NCBI RefSeq assembly: GCF_910592395.1
Contig: NC_088313.1
Location: 6,016,501-6,080,500 of the forward strand
Reading direction: 5' to 3'
Source: Lineus longissimus
Taxonomy: Eukaryota > Nemertea > Pilidiophora > Heteronemertea > Lineidae
DNA length: 64,000 nucleotides
In this document: positions 49,601 through 60,699 of the stretch, piece after piece
Layout: each line of letters begins with the position of its first letter
Numbering within the stretch: the first letter of the stretch is position 1
The notes under the pieces: generated by a model
What the model was told of the DNA's origin: nothing
The model's database searches: none
What the model saw: only the letters and a program-made list of their open reading frames with translations
Made by a program: the position numbers and the translations under genes

Positions 49601-51083
49601 AGCTGGTCCAGGTACTAAATCTGTTAGTTAGTATTCAATATAGAACTAGCTCTCATTTAGCATTCGCAGTATTTCAACCTCTATTCATTTCAATTTCAGA
49701 AAAATGAGGTTGCAAGTAGCTACCATATGGAGCTAGAAGGGCTGAAAAGAAGTGTTTCTTTGTTTGATGGCTACAACATCAAGGCCTCCATAACTGACCG
49801 GCACTCACAGATCCAGAAGTGGCTTCGTGAAAACTGGGCTGTCACTCATTTGTTTGACTGTTGGCATGTTGTTAAAGGTAAGCTTTGCTTCATCATTCTC
49901 AGCTTATTTGCTGATTCCTTGCATAATGTACATTTCATACTAGAATACCTCTTTAAACATTCCATTGATTACAGGACTCTGCAAGAAATTGGATGAATTG
50001 GCCAAGAAGAAAGCCAGACGACCAATAAAGGATTGGATTAAAAGTATCCGTTATCATCTATACTGGTGCGTCATGTCATCTCGCTTTGGAGATAAGGAGG
50101 CGATCGAGAGGAAATGGTTGTCGTGTGTGGACCATATCCAAAACAAGCACGAGGGATGTAGCCATGGTCCACTAGAAAAACAGAAGGTGTGGTTACGAGA
50201 AGGTGAGCATCCATTGTTTTCATTTGGAGACAGCACTCTGACTACCAGGTACACCGACATGTAAATGACATGTTTTGTCTCTGGAGAATGATGCTTCTCA
50301 ATATCTACTTTTAATTAATTACTTGTGCATCTGGGCAAAATTAATGTGTTCACTTTACTTTCCAGGTACAGAAGCATGTGACAAATGCGTGGATTTGTTG
50401 ACAAAACCATAACTGCTGAAGGACATAACGAAAATGTCCCCTCTTGGGCAGACCAGTGGTGTGGAATTCTTCAACAGCCTCCTGAATCGTTTCGCACCGA
50501 AGATGATTCACTTCTCCTACAATGGAATGATCAGTCGGTAGGTGCACATTCATTAAGTCAGTAGCAGTCTTCATTTCAAGGGGGGGAGGGGGGATGTATT
50601 GTAAAATTAAAAAAGAAAGTCAATTATGATTCATGTTGGAGCAGTCATAATCACATTGAAAATGTAAATACATTCCTTTCTTAACTTCTAATTCTAGGCT
50701 ATGTCTCAGCGTGCTTCGAGAATCTAATGGAGGCTGTCATTGCGAAAGAAAGCGGCACATCAAGGCGAGCTACACAGCCAGAACCGGTTTCCTCTCAATA
50801 CGACAAACCATGCATCGAAGACGCTCTGAAAGGAATTCGGAGTAGATTTATTGTCCTCCAAGTGACGATTCGGACACAGAGTGTGTCACTTCTAATGATT
50901 CGACCAACATGACCGAGCCAGTAGACCTGGAGTTGGATGCAGCACCACAATCACAGCAAGGTGGTCACAGTTGCAAATGCAAGTCAGGGTGCACAACTAT
51001 GCGTTGTGGATGCCGCCGCCAAGGACCTCAGTGTTCATTAGCTTGTTCCGGATGCAAGGGAGTTTGCCAAAATATTGTTTAGG
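46684..51083 (+). pseudogene. Eight-exon transposase-like gene with a premature stop and a frameshift
   Basis: Exon coordinates: 46684-46906, 47061-47337, about 48941-49221, 49368-49611, 49700-49877, 49975-50202, 50366-50537 and about 50698-51083. Most junctions are GT-AG and phase-consistent. The N-terminus is acidic. A Cys-rich segment follows (VCMRCGG..CDKCGCTRDWDSQP). The core has LVIGGDGRCDSKGKTAKFG, SITDRHSQIQKW and HLFDCWHVVKGLCKKLDE, acidic residues in the order seen in DDE-type transposase-like proteins common in fish and invertebrate genomes. The end has a CXC-like cluster (CKCKSGCTTMRCGCRRQG). A TAA at 50410-50412 lies in frame (TKP*LLKDI) and a base appears lost near 50850. Exons 2 and 3 do not join in phase, so an exon or boundary there is uncertain. 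The superfamily is not resolved; Kolobok is one candidate. Confidence 0.7.
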
Positions 51084-51160
51084 ACTTGAATGGCATGTGT
51101 ACACAAAATGTTCTGTAGGGGCCATAAATAAAATATTGTACGTTCAATCCAACACTGGTG

Positions 51161-51801
51161 GTTCCTCTCGATGAGGTTGGAATCCTCGAAATTGAAATAG
51201 TTCTTCCTCACCTGGTGGAGGGAAGTGTGCACGAATGCAAAGAACAGCACAAGATGGAAGAACAATTCTGTTGTTTTTCCCAACATATCCCCATAACAGT
51301 CAGACTAATTGTCTATAGGCTATATGCCGATACTGGGCATGCTGTGGTCAATTGATTGCATAAGCTCCATACTGCTGCTTATAGAATAGCCAGGCAGTAT
51401 TTAGTGTCCATGGATTTAGGCAGACAGGTGTGAACCCCGGATGATCAGTGATGCACTTCACCTCATCCCCTCCTCCATCAAGTTCCGCAATTTTGTTGAC
51501 GACTGGTTGCATACTCATGCAGCATCGGCACTCTCTTACTGTTTCCATGGGTTGACAATTACCACAGGTGCACCTACAAGGAAGAACATTGTAGATTTGG
51601 GTCCCAAGTCGGATCTTTTTTCTCACTGTCATTCTCGTCAATAAATGAGATTGACTCATCTAAATTGGAGGCAGCAAACTCATCATCCTCATCGATTCGC
51701 CTCTTCTGCGAATGCTTGGGCCGTGGCGTGTGTAATATATTAATGTGTAGGAGGACAGAAAGAAGACAACTAGTATGTAGTAAACGTGTTGGTGGAGACA
51801 C
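51161..51801 (-). pseudogene. P2RX7-like intracellular (ballast) domain remnant
   Basis: The minus strand reads an acidic lead (RRIDEDDEFAASNLDES, 51730-51670). After a frameshift it reads CRCTCGNCQPMETVRECRCC and CITDHPGFTPVCLNPWTLN (51590-51390), then KQQYGAY and a stop near 51348. Beyond it, 51320-51161 continues with WGYVGKNNRIVLPSCAV and EELFQFRGFQPH after an in-frame TGA. The CxCxxC, CxCC, CITxHPGF and VCLNxW pattern is that of the zinc-binding P2X7 C-terminal domain, which in many invertebrates exists as a stand-alone, repeat-associated protein. There is no receptor part. It is broken by frameshifts and stops. Confidence 0.7.
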
Positions 51802-52861
51802 CTATATTAAATCAAAAGAACTACAACTTAAAGGTACTACAATTATGTGTATACAGGGTGATACATAATGATTATATGATAGGAATATCACAGCGTGGAA
51901 CACCACGGAGGATCCTCTGCTTTCTGTGGTGTGGTTGGCTTCTGTGTGGCCTGTATTATCGGGAAGTCTGTTATGTCTGTGTCCTGACAGACCGATAGTA
52001 TATTTTGGTCTGGCAGGAACTGTTCACAACGTCGGGGGATATCTGGCAATGGATTGATTTCTACTCAAGAAATGTCGGGGGGAAATTTGTCACAACCACT
52101 AGAATTAAAAAAGGAAAGACACATATCAAAATACAAGTTGCTTAACAAAGAAATTTACTACATGTACAAGTAAACCCTAAATCACTATATCTACTTGTAA
52201 TTTCGAGCGAGATATTTCAAACTATGATCAAACTTAAATGAAGAAATGTCCCTTTGTAACAAACACGCCTTTATTAATTGTAATCCTTCAGATCTTTCGT
52301 GATAATGTAGCTTTAGCATTCATGATGGTGAAAGGTAGTTCATCTGAGCTGGTGTCAGCAGCTGCGGCGGTTCAATCTGTAATTAATAATCATTGAAATA
52401 AGCCTAATGCTAATTTACCTAAAGATATAAGAAATGAGAAATTGATATAAATCGGCAACCAGAATCAAACTTACAAAGCTGGGGACTCTAAAATGTCTCT
52501 GAAATAGTATTGAAAATCATATTGAAAATAGTTTGACTTTGAGTTCTTATAATTATCGTGATGTTGCTTTCTTGGCTTCTAAACTCTCACTGCCGATCGG
52601 GACCACACCGTGGACGCCTGTCCTACTTAAAAGGAGACTATATCCTGTTTAACATATAAAATGGTCTTTTTTTTGTCTTAGCTGTACCAGTTACCAGAGT
52701 TTCAAAGAGAATAACGTTAATTAACTTTGTCAGAAAGTTCCTGTTGACGACGTGGTTGACGACCATCCCAAAGAAAGATGCTAGAATTTTACGTCAACAA
52801 GTAAGAAGAAGTGTGGTATAGGCCTACATTGATTTTGTCCGTAACACTACTAGTCCTATTA
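51802..52861. other. Intergenic, no supported gene
   Basis: A short minus-strand stretch after TTAATTACAG (about 52380-52320) reads IEPPQLLTPAQMNYLSPS and a stop, possibly a small terminal exon. Nothing else is recognised. Confidence 0.4.
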
Positions 52862-53073
52862 CTAACAATTTAATCTTGCAAGCCTCTTCAGCCTATGCTT
52901 GGCTTCCAATAGTACTTGTTCTGGATCCGTCTGGACACCAATTTCGTGAACCTCACTGGCAGGACTCATTACTGGTAACATTTCTAGTAGGGTGACATCC
53001 GCATCTGTGCCGGTACTCTGATGACTAGCAGAAGCATGACCTGCATCATATGTTGCCAAAGCTTCTTCCACAA
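52862..53073 (-). CDS. Possible last exon of an unidentified gene
   Basis: It follows the acceptor-like TTTTTTTAACAG. The frame reads IVEEALATYDAGHASASHQ, then HEIGVQTDPEQVLLEAKHRL, and stops at 52862. Composition and the splice-like boundary suggest a true exon, but no family is recognised and no upstream exon could be joined. Confidence 0.35.
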
Positions 53074-53699
53074 TCTGTTAAAAAAAGAGTTTAGGGCTTA
53101 AACTTTTCACCGCCATCCTCTCGAGGGTAATAAACCCCACACGCCACCCTCTCGAGCGTAATTACCGATATAACGACTAGTTGAATTCAATCGGCCATAA
53201 CTTTTTTATTCTTCATTCAAATTCAGAGTGTTATACCTCATTGGAAAGCTGAGAAGATTGTCTATTCATTAGTGCTGAAATAAACAGTATTTATTATTAT
53301 AGGGGTGTATATGACATAAGTGAACTTGATGAAAAAAAATTTCAAAAAAATTTCAACTCACCACTGTTAGTCATCTTAAACCACCATTATTTTCACTCCA
53401 GAAGGCTAAATTACAAAGTCCAGCATCATTTATATATCCCACTTATCCATAGTTAGTTAGTTTTCAGATTGAAATGGTACTCCATCAAGCCAGGAACAAG
53501 ATATGTCCCTTGAAGTGAAACACAAATTTTGTCTTAATTTTCTGCGTTTCCGAAAATGTTCCACAAAAATGATCAACATGTTTGTCATATATCTATGTAC
53601 ATATCCATTGTTTTTAGAATAAACAGTACATATTCTCATCACTATATGTCTGTAATTGTTCCTCTTTGCCATACTACCTCCAAAAATCCAGATTATTGT
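53074..53699. other. Intergenic, nothing recognised
   Basis: Two short CTCTCGAG-containing direct repeats lie at about 53116-53155 (CCATCCTCTCGAGGGTAAT and CCACCCTCTCGAGCGTAAT). The rest is AT-rich. Confidence 0.45.
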
Positions 53700-53860
53700 G
53701 GTAGGTATGCCAACATGTGGTGCCGCGTTTGACACAAAGCCAGATTTTACACTTCTCACACCTGACACTGGTCTTTACTTTCTTATGAGGGTTATCCTTA
53801 TATGAACAACCAGGGTGAGCTTTCAGATATCTAGACACAGCTGTTTCAGCTAGAATAGAA
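53700..53860 (-). pseudogene. piggyBac-type C-terminal cysteine-rich fragment
   Basis: The minus strand reads TAVSRYLKAHPGCSYKDN, then CEKCKIWLCVKRGTTCWHTY. The CxxC, LC, C, HxxxH spacing is that of the zinc-binding tail of piggyBac transposases. It lies 130 bases from the left edge of Harbinger 2, and no transposase core was found on either side of that element. Confidence 0.45.
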
Positions 53861-53990
53861 ATGCAAGTTTAATCAGGGAGGTGCTGGCATGAAGGTGTTA
53901 ATTGCTATACCCCAATAAACAACCCAGTTCCTCACCCCAACCGCTTAAGGATTACATAAAAGGCCTGAATCCACCCATGTATGCCCCTTA

Positions 53991-54200
53991 AGGCCTTTTT
54001 ACACGGTGCTGGTTCAAGACAACCCTCCTGAACCGTCTCGAGGCGTGTTCGGTTCAGGACGGTTCTTTTCGCTTTTACACGGGGACGGTTCGACGATCTG
54101 GCCTCGATCCGGCTCCAGGCCGGTTCGTCACTAACATCGTCGATTGGTGGCGCTGAACAATCTCCTGGCGGTGGAGGTACGAAAATATCACAACAACATG
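53991..54200 (+). repeat. Harbinger 2 left terminal and subterminal repeats
   Basis: After the terminal repeat come GAACCGTCTCGAGG, GGTTCAGGACGGTTC and TTCGCTTTTACACGG (about 54069), then CGGCTCCAGGCCGGTTCG. The TTCGCTTTTACAC motif recurs near the other end at about 59428 and 59540. Confidence 0.85.
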
Positions 54201-54207
54201 GTTTACG

Positions 54208-56650
54208 ATGGCGCCGGTGAGATGCAGAGTTTTTGCTTTGGTGGTGTTTACAGCATTTGTATGGAAGAAGAAAGCTCTTGCAAGAAGACGGACAAGATAT
54301 GCAATTGCAGAACCTCCACCTTCGTTTGTAGATAGGAGTAAAAGGAGGATACGGGCGTATAAATGGCAGAGAGACAGAAGATCTGTTCGTTTTTTTCTTC
54401 TGCTGACCACATTGATCAGCCTGGAGCAAGCAAGACCGATCCCAATCCAAAGGTAGGCTAACTAGCCGTCTCTCCGTTGTTGTCATTTCGCAAACGAGGA
54501 CGCTGGAGTAGTATTGCTGCCCTACATTTCCAAGGACGTCAGGTTGAATTGACACTGAGCTCAAGGTTCACAGACAGAGATGAAATCAAGACTAATATGC
54601 TTTGATTATCAATCTGCTGTCTTTATTTCATGCAGAAAGGAAAGACGTACAGTACAACAAGTAAACTAAATCTCTTTGAATAGAATATCAAAACAGAACA
54701 TATGAACTTTACTGTACTAATTCAGCAGTATCAATATATGGTATTGGTGTAAGCCGATGTATTATGCTCTGTTCACAACTGTATTACAGTATCAGACCGG
54801 GTGCCATTCGCCTAACGCAATGTGAAATTATCCCCTACATTTTCCATCCTACTGCTTGAAACATACACTGTAAATCACTTGTTCCAACAGAATTACGGGA
54901 TACTGCAACTCGCTGGGCTTTAGTTATAACAACAAACTGGCTCAAATAAGATTTTGGGAGACAGGGCATTTTCACCACTCAGGGTCAAATTTACCAACAT
55001 TTACAGAACTGTATTGTGCAAATACTGTGATTGTAAATTTTTCAAATAGATGTTTTTTCTATTTCACATCATTATGGACATTGCCAAGAAGTATTCATTG
55101 GTGGGAATGCATTGTAAAGGACAAATTTACTCCCAAGCAGTGGATGGAAAATTTCAGGTGAGAATTACATTTTGAAACTATAAACAATACTACTATTTTG
55201 GCAGTGGAAGACTAGTAAATTTGGTACAAGTATTGCATTATGAACTTACATGTGTTAGAGACTTAAGTAGAAGAAAACATGACAATCACTTGCCAGGTTT
55301 GAGTATCACAATGTAATGTGCAACAAAACAATACGGAATGACAATAGGAAAATATGATATATGTATACCGAGTATAAAATCTTGCTTGATATGGACTAGT
55401 TCATGAGTGAGATTCAAACCAAATAGTAATAGATGCCTTTACCCTACTTCGAAAATCCCTGAGTGTAGGTAATTTGATAATACAAAGGCATAAACCATAC
55501 ATGCACGTCACCTGAACAAAAACTCATTTAATGGACTACATACAAAATTCATGGACTAGTAGGTATATAAAAGACCCGTTTGAAAAGTAGTTGACAACAC
55601 ACAAGTGTGCCTAGCCATACATGAAGCATTCATGGTTGTAATGATTTTTCTAATATTTACAGAATGCGACGCGAAACATTTGACTTCCTCTGCCGAACAC
55701 TTCAACCATATATTGAGAAGAGGGACACAAACATGAGGAAGAGTATTTCTGTTGATCGGAAGGTTGGAGCAGTGATCTGGGTTTTGGCAACACAGTGTGA
55801 GCTTAGGACAATCTGCCATCTATTTGCCATGTCGCAAGGTTCACTGTGTATGTTTGTGCGGCAAACCTGCAAGGCTATTAATGATAGTCTTGCTCCTCGC
55901 CTAATAAAGCTCCCAACAGCAGAGGAAACGACACAAATTATAGACGGCTTTGAAAGAAGATGGGGATTTCCAAACAGTGCTGGGGCAATTGACGGCACCC
56001 ATATCCCTATCCTTGCACCCAAAAGTTTTAAGTGTGATTATTACAACCGTAAAGCTTACCACAGTTATAACGTTCAGGCTTATGTTGACGACCGCTACCA
56101 TTTTCGTGATGTTGTGGCTGGATGGCCAGGGAGTGTCCATGATGCACGGGTTCTGGGCAATTCAGATCTGTATGATCTTGGACAGTCAGGTAGGCTGTTC
56201 GCAGGAGTGACAAAGAATGTCAGTGGAACAGATTTGCCACCAGTTATCTTAGGAGATCCTGCCTACCCGCTATTGCCATGGTTGATGAAACCATACCCTG
56301 TCAATGCTCAAACCACTGCAGAACAAAAGCGCTTCAATTACATGCAAAGCAGGAACCGGATGGTGGTGGAAAATTCTTTCGGCTTCTTAAAAGGTCGTTG
56401 GAGGCGGCTGCTGAAGCGTAACGACTTTCGTGACATCGCGGTGCCAAATATAATTTTGGCTTGTTGGACCCTGCACAACCTGTGTGAAGATCAGGGGGAG
56501 GATTTTCCAGACCACTGGCATGGTGAAGTTAGGGAGCGAATTGAGGAGCTGAGAGTTCCCCAGGTGCCCAACAGAGAGCAGGACAATGATCGGTATGCAC
56601 ACAGGATAAGAAATACACTTGCAGAGCACTTGACTCTACTGCCACAGTGA
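54208..56650 (+). CDS. Harbinger 2 transposase (HARBI1-like), intact in three exons
   Basis: Exon 1 is 54208-54452, exon 2 is 55089-55157 and exon 3 is 55663-56650. Donors are AG|GTAGGC and AG|GTGAGA; acceptors are GCCAAG and TTTACAG. Phases agree at both junctions (2 and 2), giving 433 residues. The N-terminus is hydrophobic and basic, as in Harbinger 1. Exon 2 adds WWECIVKDKFTPKQWMENF. Exon 3 starts RMRRETFDFLCRTLQPYI, has a helix-turn-helix-like segment (RTICHLFAMSQGSLCMFV), the catalytic Asp in GAIDGTHIPI, the second in GWPGSVHDARVL and the Glu in VENSFGFLKGRWRRL. It ends HLTLLPQ. The protein cuts and pastes the element at TWA targets with its Myb-like partner. No stop or frameshift is seen. 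Confidence 0.9.
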
Positions 56651-56668
56651 ATCTTGCCAATATGGGAA

Positions 56669-56932
56669 ACTATAGTTTTGTCCTCATTGTTCAGAAATGC
56701 TCTGATTTTTAAGATATCTGAACAATTTTGATGAAACCTACCTCAAATGAATCTTATCAGAAAGTCCCAGCATTCTATTCCATTGTTGTGGTCAATACAC
56801 ACTTTGGAATGGAATAGAAATAGAATGCTGAGAATCTCTGGGAAGATTCATTTGAGGTAGGTTTCATCAAAATTGTTCAAATATCTTGAAAATCAGAACA
56901 TTTCTGAAAAATGTGGACAAGGCTATTGTCAG
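56669..56932. repeat. Long hairpin between the two convergent Harbinger 2 genes
   Basis: GTTCAGAAATGCTCTGATTT at the left (56689) is inverted near 56890-56909. The arms continue through GATGAAACCTACCTCAAATG/CATTTGAGGTAGGTTTCATC and CATTCTATTCCATT/AATGGAATAG, about 115 bases each with a short loop near 56795. It lies between the transposase stop (56650) and the stop of the partner gene (57013). Confidence 0.9.
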
Positions 56933-57012
56933 TCCATGTCAGACTCTCAGTTTCAACTACATGTATGTATATTGATGAGCAGTTTTTCTTTCATTGCGGT
57001 GTTTCTTTTACG

Positions 57013-59255
57013 TTATTGGTTTTGGTATGGCCCATAGGTCGAAAATGGGGGAATATTAGAGAAAGACTGGCTTTTAACTCCAGTCTGCAAGGATGTATCT
57101 CGAGCTACATGTACCGGTGGCCGTTGTCGCTGCTGAACTGACGCTGCACTCTGGTAAGTGTGGCCATGATTCTGAGGTGCTGCCATGGTCATCGCAGGAG
57201 CTTGTGCAGCTGAACCATTCATGAACATCATCATCATCTCCATCATGCGTTGTTCATGTTTTTGCTCTTGAGCACGCATCTGCATGTCCATTTCTGCTCG
57301 CTTTGCCTCCATCTGAAAGAAAATACATAATTGTTTTAAAATACTCATGAAATTGAACAGAGTGCTTTTAGAAATAATGCCAATGTGTTTGGTAACATGA
57401 ACTCTGCCAGTGATGTTTCTGGTTCAACTAAATTTGAAAATGACGTAAAGAGTATCTTAATTCTTATTGCCTTCACTAATAAATTCTTCCAACTAGGATA
57501 CTCCTCGTCAGTATCAATACAGTATCAATTATTACTACATTATCCATGTACTTGTGTCTGACTACACGGGAAAGGCATGATAGTTGGGCCGGCATTTCTG
57601 AACATCAGACGACTTTGGTTTTACTATGCAATTTCCTTTGACATTGTTTGACCAAGTGAAGTGAAGAGACAAATTGTACCTTTCAGGCTGTTTGAAAACT
57701 GCATATTAGGTCACTGAATAGAAATTGCACTGTATCAATTATGCAGTTATGTCAATAAAGACTACCATAAATGACAAAAAATGCTTCACTCATGTTGTAC
57801 TATGTTTATACCTGCTTCATTGTCTCCAAGCGGGCCTGCTCCATCTCCCTCTCTGCAGCAATTCGTCTTTCCTCCATAACTAGGAATTTGCCATCACTTT
57901 CTCTTTGACTTGATGTGAAGATATCAATGAGCCGACTCACATCTGCTGCTGCCAGGGACTTTTTACTAGATTTACCAGTACCAGGGTCTTGTTCAGGTTG
58001 CTTAAGCTTGCGCTTTTCCCTGGGCTTACTCACAATAGCAGTGGCACTAGCAACACTACTAGTACTAGTGTCAGGTGTGGGTTCATCACCATTTAGTTCT
58101 GGCAATGTCATGTCATCTGGAATAGGCAGAAATATACGTTTACTATTTTATCATGTCATGTACAATTATTTTAACAAAATACTTTTAAATAGGGCTTGCT
58201 TATCTTGAAATAGTAACCATTACATTTGATTTGAATTTTCTCAACATAGTGTTGAAACATTTTTCAGATTACTCCTTTATTTGAATTCCAACAGATAAGC
58301 TAAAAGGGAGCCTAACCCTAGTATTGAAAATCATAACTTGACAAGGCAAGTGGGATAAGTGTAAGATAAATGATGACGATCAATGTACTAAAGTTGTCAA
58401 AATAATTGAAATGAGAGACAGGAATTATGTACTAGAAAGAAGAACAGCTTTGGAATCTAGTTGCATGTTGAACAAATGGAACCTCTGGGTCATGTTCAAA
58501 TGGGTCCCAAGGCTTGAACCAACAAGCATAACTGTATTTAATATTTAGTATTAAAAGTTAGTACGACAACGAACAAGAAATGGAATGTCAATGAGTAACG
58601 ATAAATCAGGTTAGTTGGTTTTCAAACTGAAAGATCATCCGTAATTTACCGGTAGGGTACCCAAAAGACTGGTCCCTGCAAAAAAAATAAAAAGCATGGA
58701 TTATACATGGAAAAGGCCTAAAAGTTAGCATTTTTTAGTACCTAAATCCGTCTGATTCCCAGCTCCTGATGATGTACTGGTATTATTCATATTGGCCTGT
58801 TGCTCTGCGAAGCTACAGCTGCCATCTTCGTCCGCGGGCTCCTCATCGTCGCCAGCCTCATCACTTCCCAAGTTTGAACTGCTTGGAGTTGGGCTCCTAA
58901 CAGACAATCTCCCTGTCTGCAACAACACTGGGGGCGTACATGTTGGGCGATCCCCAATTATTGCATCTATTGGATCGAAAAACCGCCACATGTTGATCCT
59001 GCCACCAGCGCCAGACTTATTTACTCTTTTCAGCTCCTCCCTGTATTTTTCTTTTAGTCTCTTCATCTTGTTCTGACATTTCAATGCAGTCCTATCTTTG
59101 TAACCACGTATCTGCATACGTGCCGAGACCCTCTCGTACACTTTAGAGTTATGTTTGGCACCATCAAGTGCCCTCTGGATGGTACTGTCGCCCCATATTT
59201 CGATCAATACCGTAGTCTCCTGGTCGCTCCACGACGTCCCTCTATCATCAGCCAT
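57013..59255 (-). CDS. Harbinger 2 Myb/SANT-like DNA-binding partner, intact in three exons
   Basis: Exon 1 is 59255-58742, exon 2 is 58116-57812 and exon 3 is 57312-57013. Donors are G|GTACTA and CAG|GTATAA, acceptors ATTCCAG and CTTTCAG, with matching phases (1 and 0), giving 372 residues. Residues 1-95 form a trihelix Myb/SANT-like domain (TSWSDQETTVLIEIWGD, CQNKMKRLKEKYREELKRV, INMWRFFDPIDAIIG). An acidic Ser-rich linker follows (GSDEAGDDEEPADEDG), then a basic stretch (KPREKRKLKQP). A long Glu/Arg/Met-rich coiled coil spans exons 2 and 3 (ERRIAAEREMEQARLETM, MDMQMRAQEQKHEQRM). Such proteins bind the transposon ends and import the transposase. No disabling change was seen. Confidence 0.88.
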
Positions 59256-59621
59256 ATCTGATTAACTAAACTGACGAAATAATTGATAAACTCGACAAAA
59301 TCTCTCGATAAATTGAAGATGTCACAGCAATTTCTTTCCGCGGAAAATTTCATGCAAGGAACACGGCAGCTATTCCCGCGAATGACGTCACGCGAGTACC
59401 GTGTGCAAACCGGCTCGGAGCCAGTTCGCTTTTACACTCATAAATAAACCCTCCTCCACCGGCCTACACCGGCCTGCACCGACCCGAGACCGGCAATCGG
59501 AACCCGCCTCGGACCAGGAGGGTTCAGGACGGTAGGTTCGCTTTTACACGAGGGAAAATAAACCGGCTGGTACCTGAACTAGTCTCGATCCGGCTTGAAC
59601 CCGCACCGTGTAAAAACGCCT
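59256..59621 (+). repeat. Harbinger 2 right terminal and subterminal repeats
   Basis: The region is GC-rich with repeated CCGGCCTACACCGG/CCGGCCTGCACCG units, two TTCGCTTTTACAC motifs, GAGGGTTCAGGACGG and the terminal repeat at 59603-59621. Confidence 0.85.
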
Positions 59622-59624
59622 TTA

Positions 59625-59984
59625 ATTGTGTTAGTAGTAATTAAGATTGCATGCGTTTATTAGAACCAACTTGACCTGAACCAAGCTTTGTGTATTATAT
59701 TCCGGCTGCCATCTTAGATATGCTTGGGCCTGCACTGTGTAGTGTATAAAAGATGACTTTGATGGGGTTTTTCTGTAAAAATATTGATGATTGTTTGCAC
59801 CTCTATTATGTTTCAGCCCAGATACCAATTCATATAACATAGCTTTGTATGGCTGTGATTAGATTAGGTTTGCACTCAGGCAAAGACAAATAAAAGGCAT
59901 TTTAAAAGGGCCTACTTCGTTATTCGTTGTGAAGAATGGTCGTCATTTGAAAATGCCATGCCCATTACTTATGTTGTGGTATGA
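59625..59984. other. Intergenic, nothing recognised
   Basis: AT-rich flank of Harbinger 2 with no supported ORF. Confidence 0.5.
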
Positions 59985-60540
59985 AAGATTGGTGCCCTGT
60001 TGTACACAAATGAGACAAATACTAGTTGCAAAGAACAGGTCTTAACCTATAGTATATATAGGCAGGACAAATGTGTCCTATTGTAGACCTACCAAGATGA
60101 GACAGTTAGTTGCAAAAATCGACAGGTCACAACCTATGATATCATAGGCAGGACAACGGGTGTCTCATCCAGCTTAGGGTCTTGTAATTCCGGGAGTGAA
60201 GTTGAGACAACAGTCACCAAGGACATGTCACAACCTTTATTATCATAGGCAAGGGATGTAGTTGTCTCATCCAGCTTGAGGCCTTGTTATTCCGAGAGAT
60301 GAGACAACAGTCACAGAGGACATTATATGTTACAACCTTTATTATCATAGGCAAGGGATGTAGTTGTCTCATCCCGCTTGAGGCCTTGTTATTAAGAGAG
60401 ATGAGACAACAGTCACAGAGGACATTATGTCACAACCTATCTTTTATATCCAGGGGATGTAGGTGTCTCATCCAGCTTGGGGTCTTGTTATTCCGAGAGA
60501 TGAGACAACAGTCACAGAGGACAACATATCAAGGCAGTAC
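59985..60540 (+). repeat. ~100-bp tandem repeat
   Basis: GATGAGACAACAGTCACAGAGGACAT-type phrases begin near 60299, 60401 and 60501, with diverged copies near 59998, 60095 and 60205. Each unit also has CACAACCT..ATCATAGGCAAGG, TGTAGTTGTCTCATCC and AGCTTGAGGCCTTGTTATT. Confidence 0.85.
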
Positions 60541-60699
60541 CAGTACACAAAAATTAAAAGTCATGATTTCAATGTACACAATATTATTATTATTAATTAT
60601 TCACAATATACATTTAATTTACATTCAATAGACTCATACATTCAAAAAATAATAATACAAAGTTCACATCTTCATATTCCTTGCTATAGAAGTTTCAAC

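Larger units (their letters stand above)
53991..59621. mobile_element. PIF/Harbinger DNA transposon 2, apparently complete (5.6 kb)
   Basis: The left end AGGCCTTTTTACACGGTGC (53991) is the inverse of the right end, which reads GCACCGTGTAAAAACGCCT (59603-59621), one mismatch. TTA lies directly outside each end (53988-53990 and 59622-59624), the 3-bp target duplication usual for PIF/Harbinger. Both subterminal regions are rich in CCGG, GAACC/GGTTC and TTCGCTTTTACAC motifs. Inside are a three-exon transposase (+) and a three-exon Myb/SANT-like gene (-), both without disabling changes, converging on a large inverted repeat. It therefore has all the parts of an autonomous element. Confidence 0.93.
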
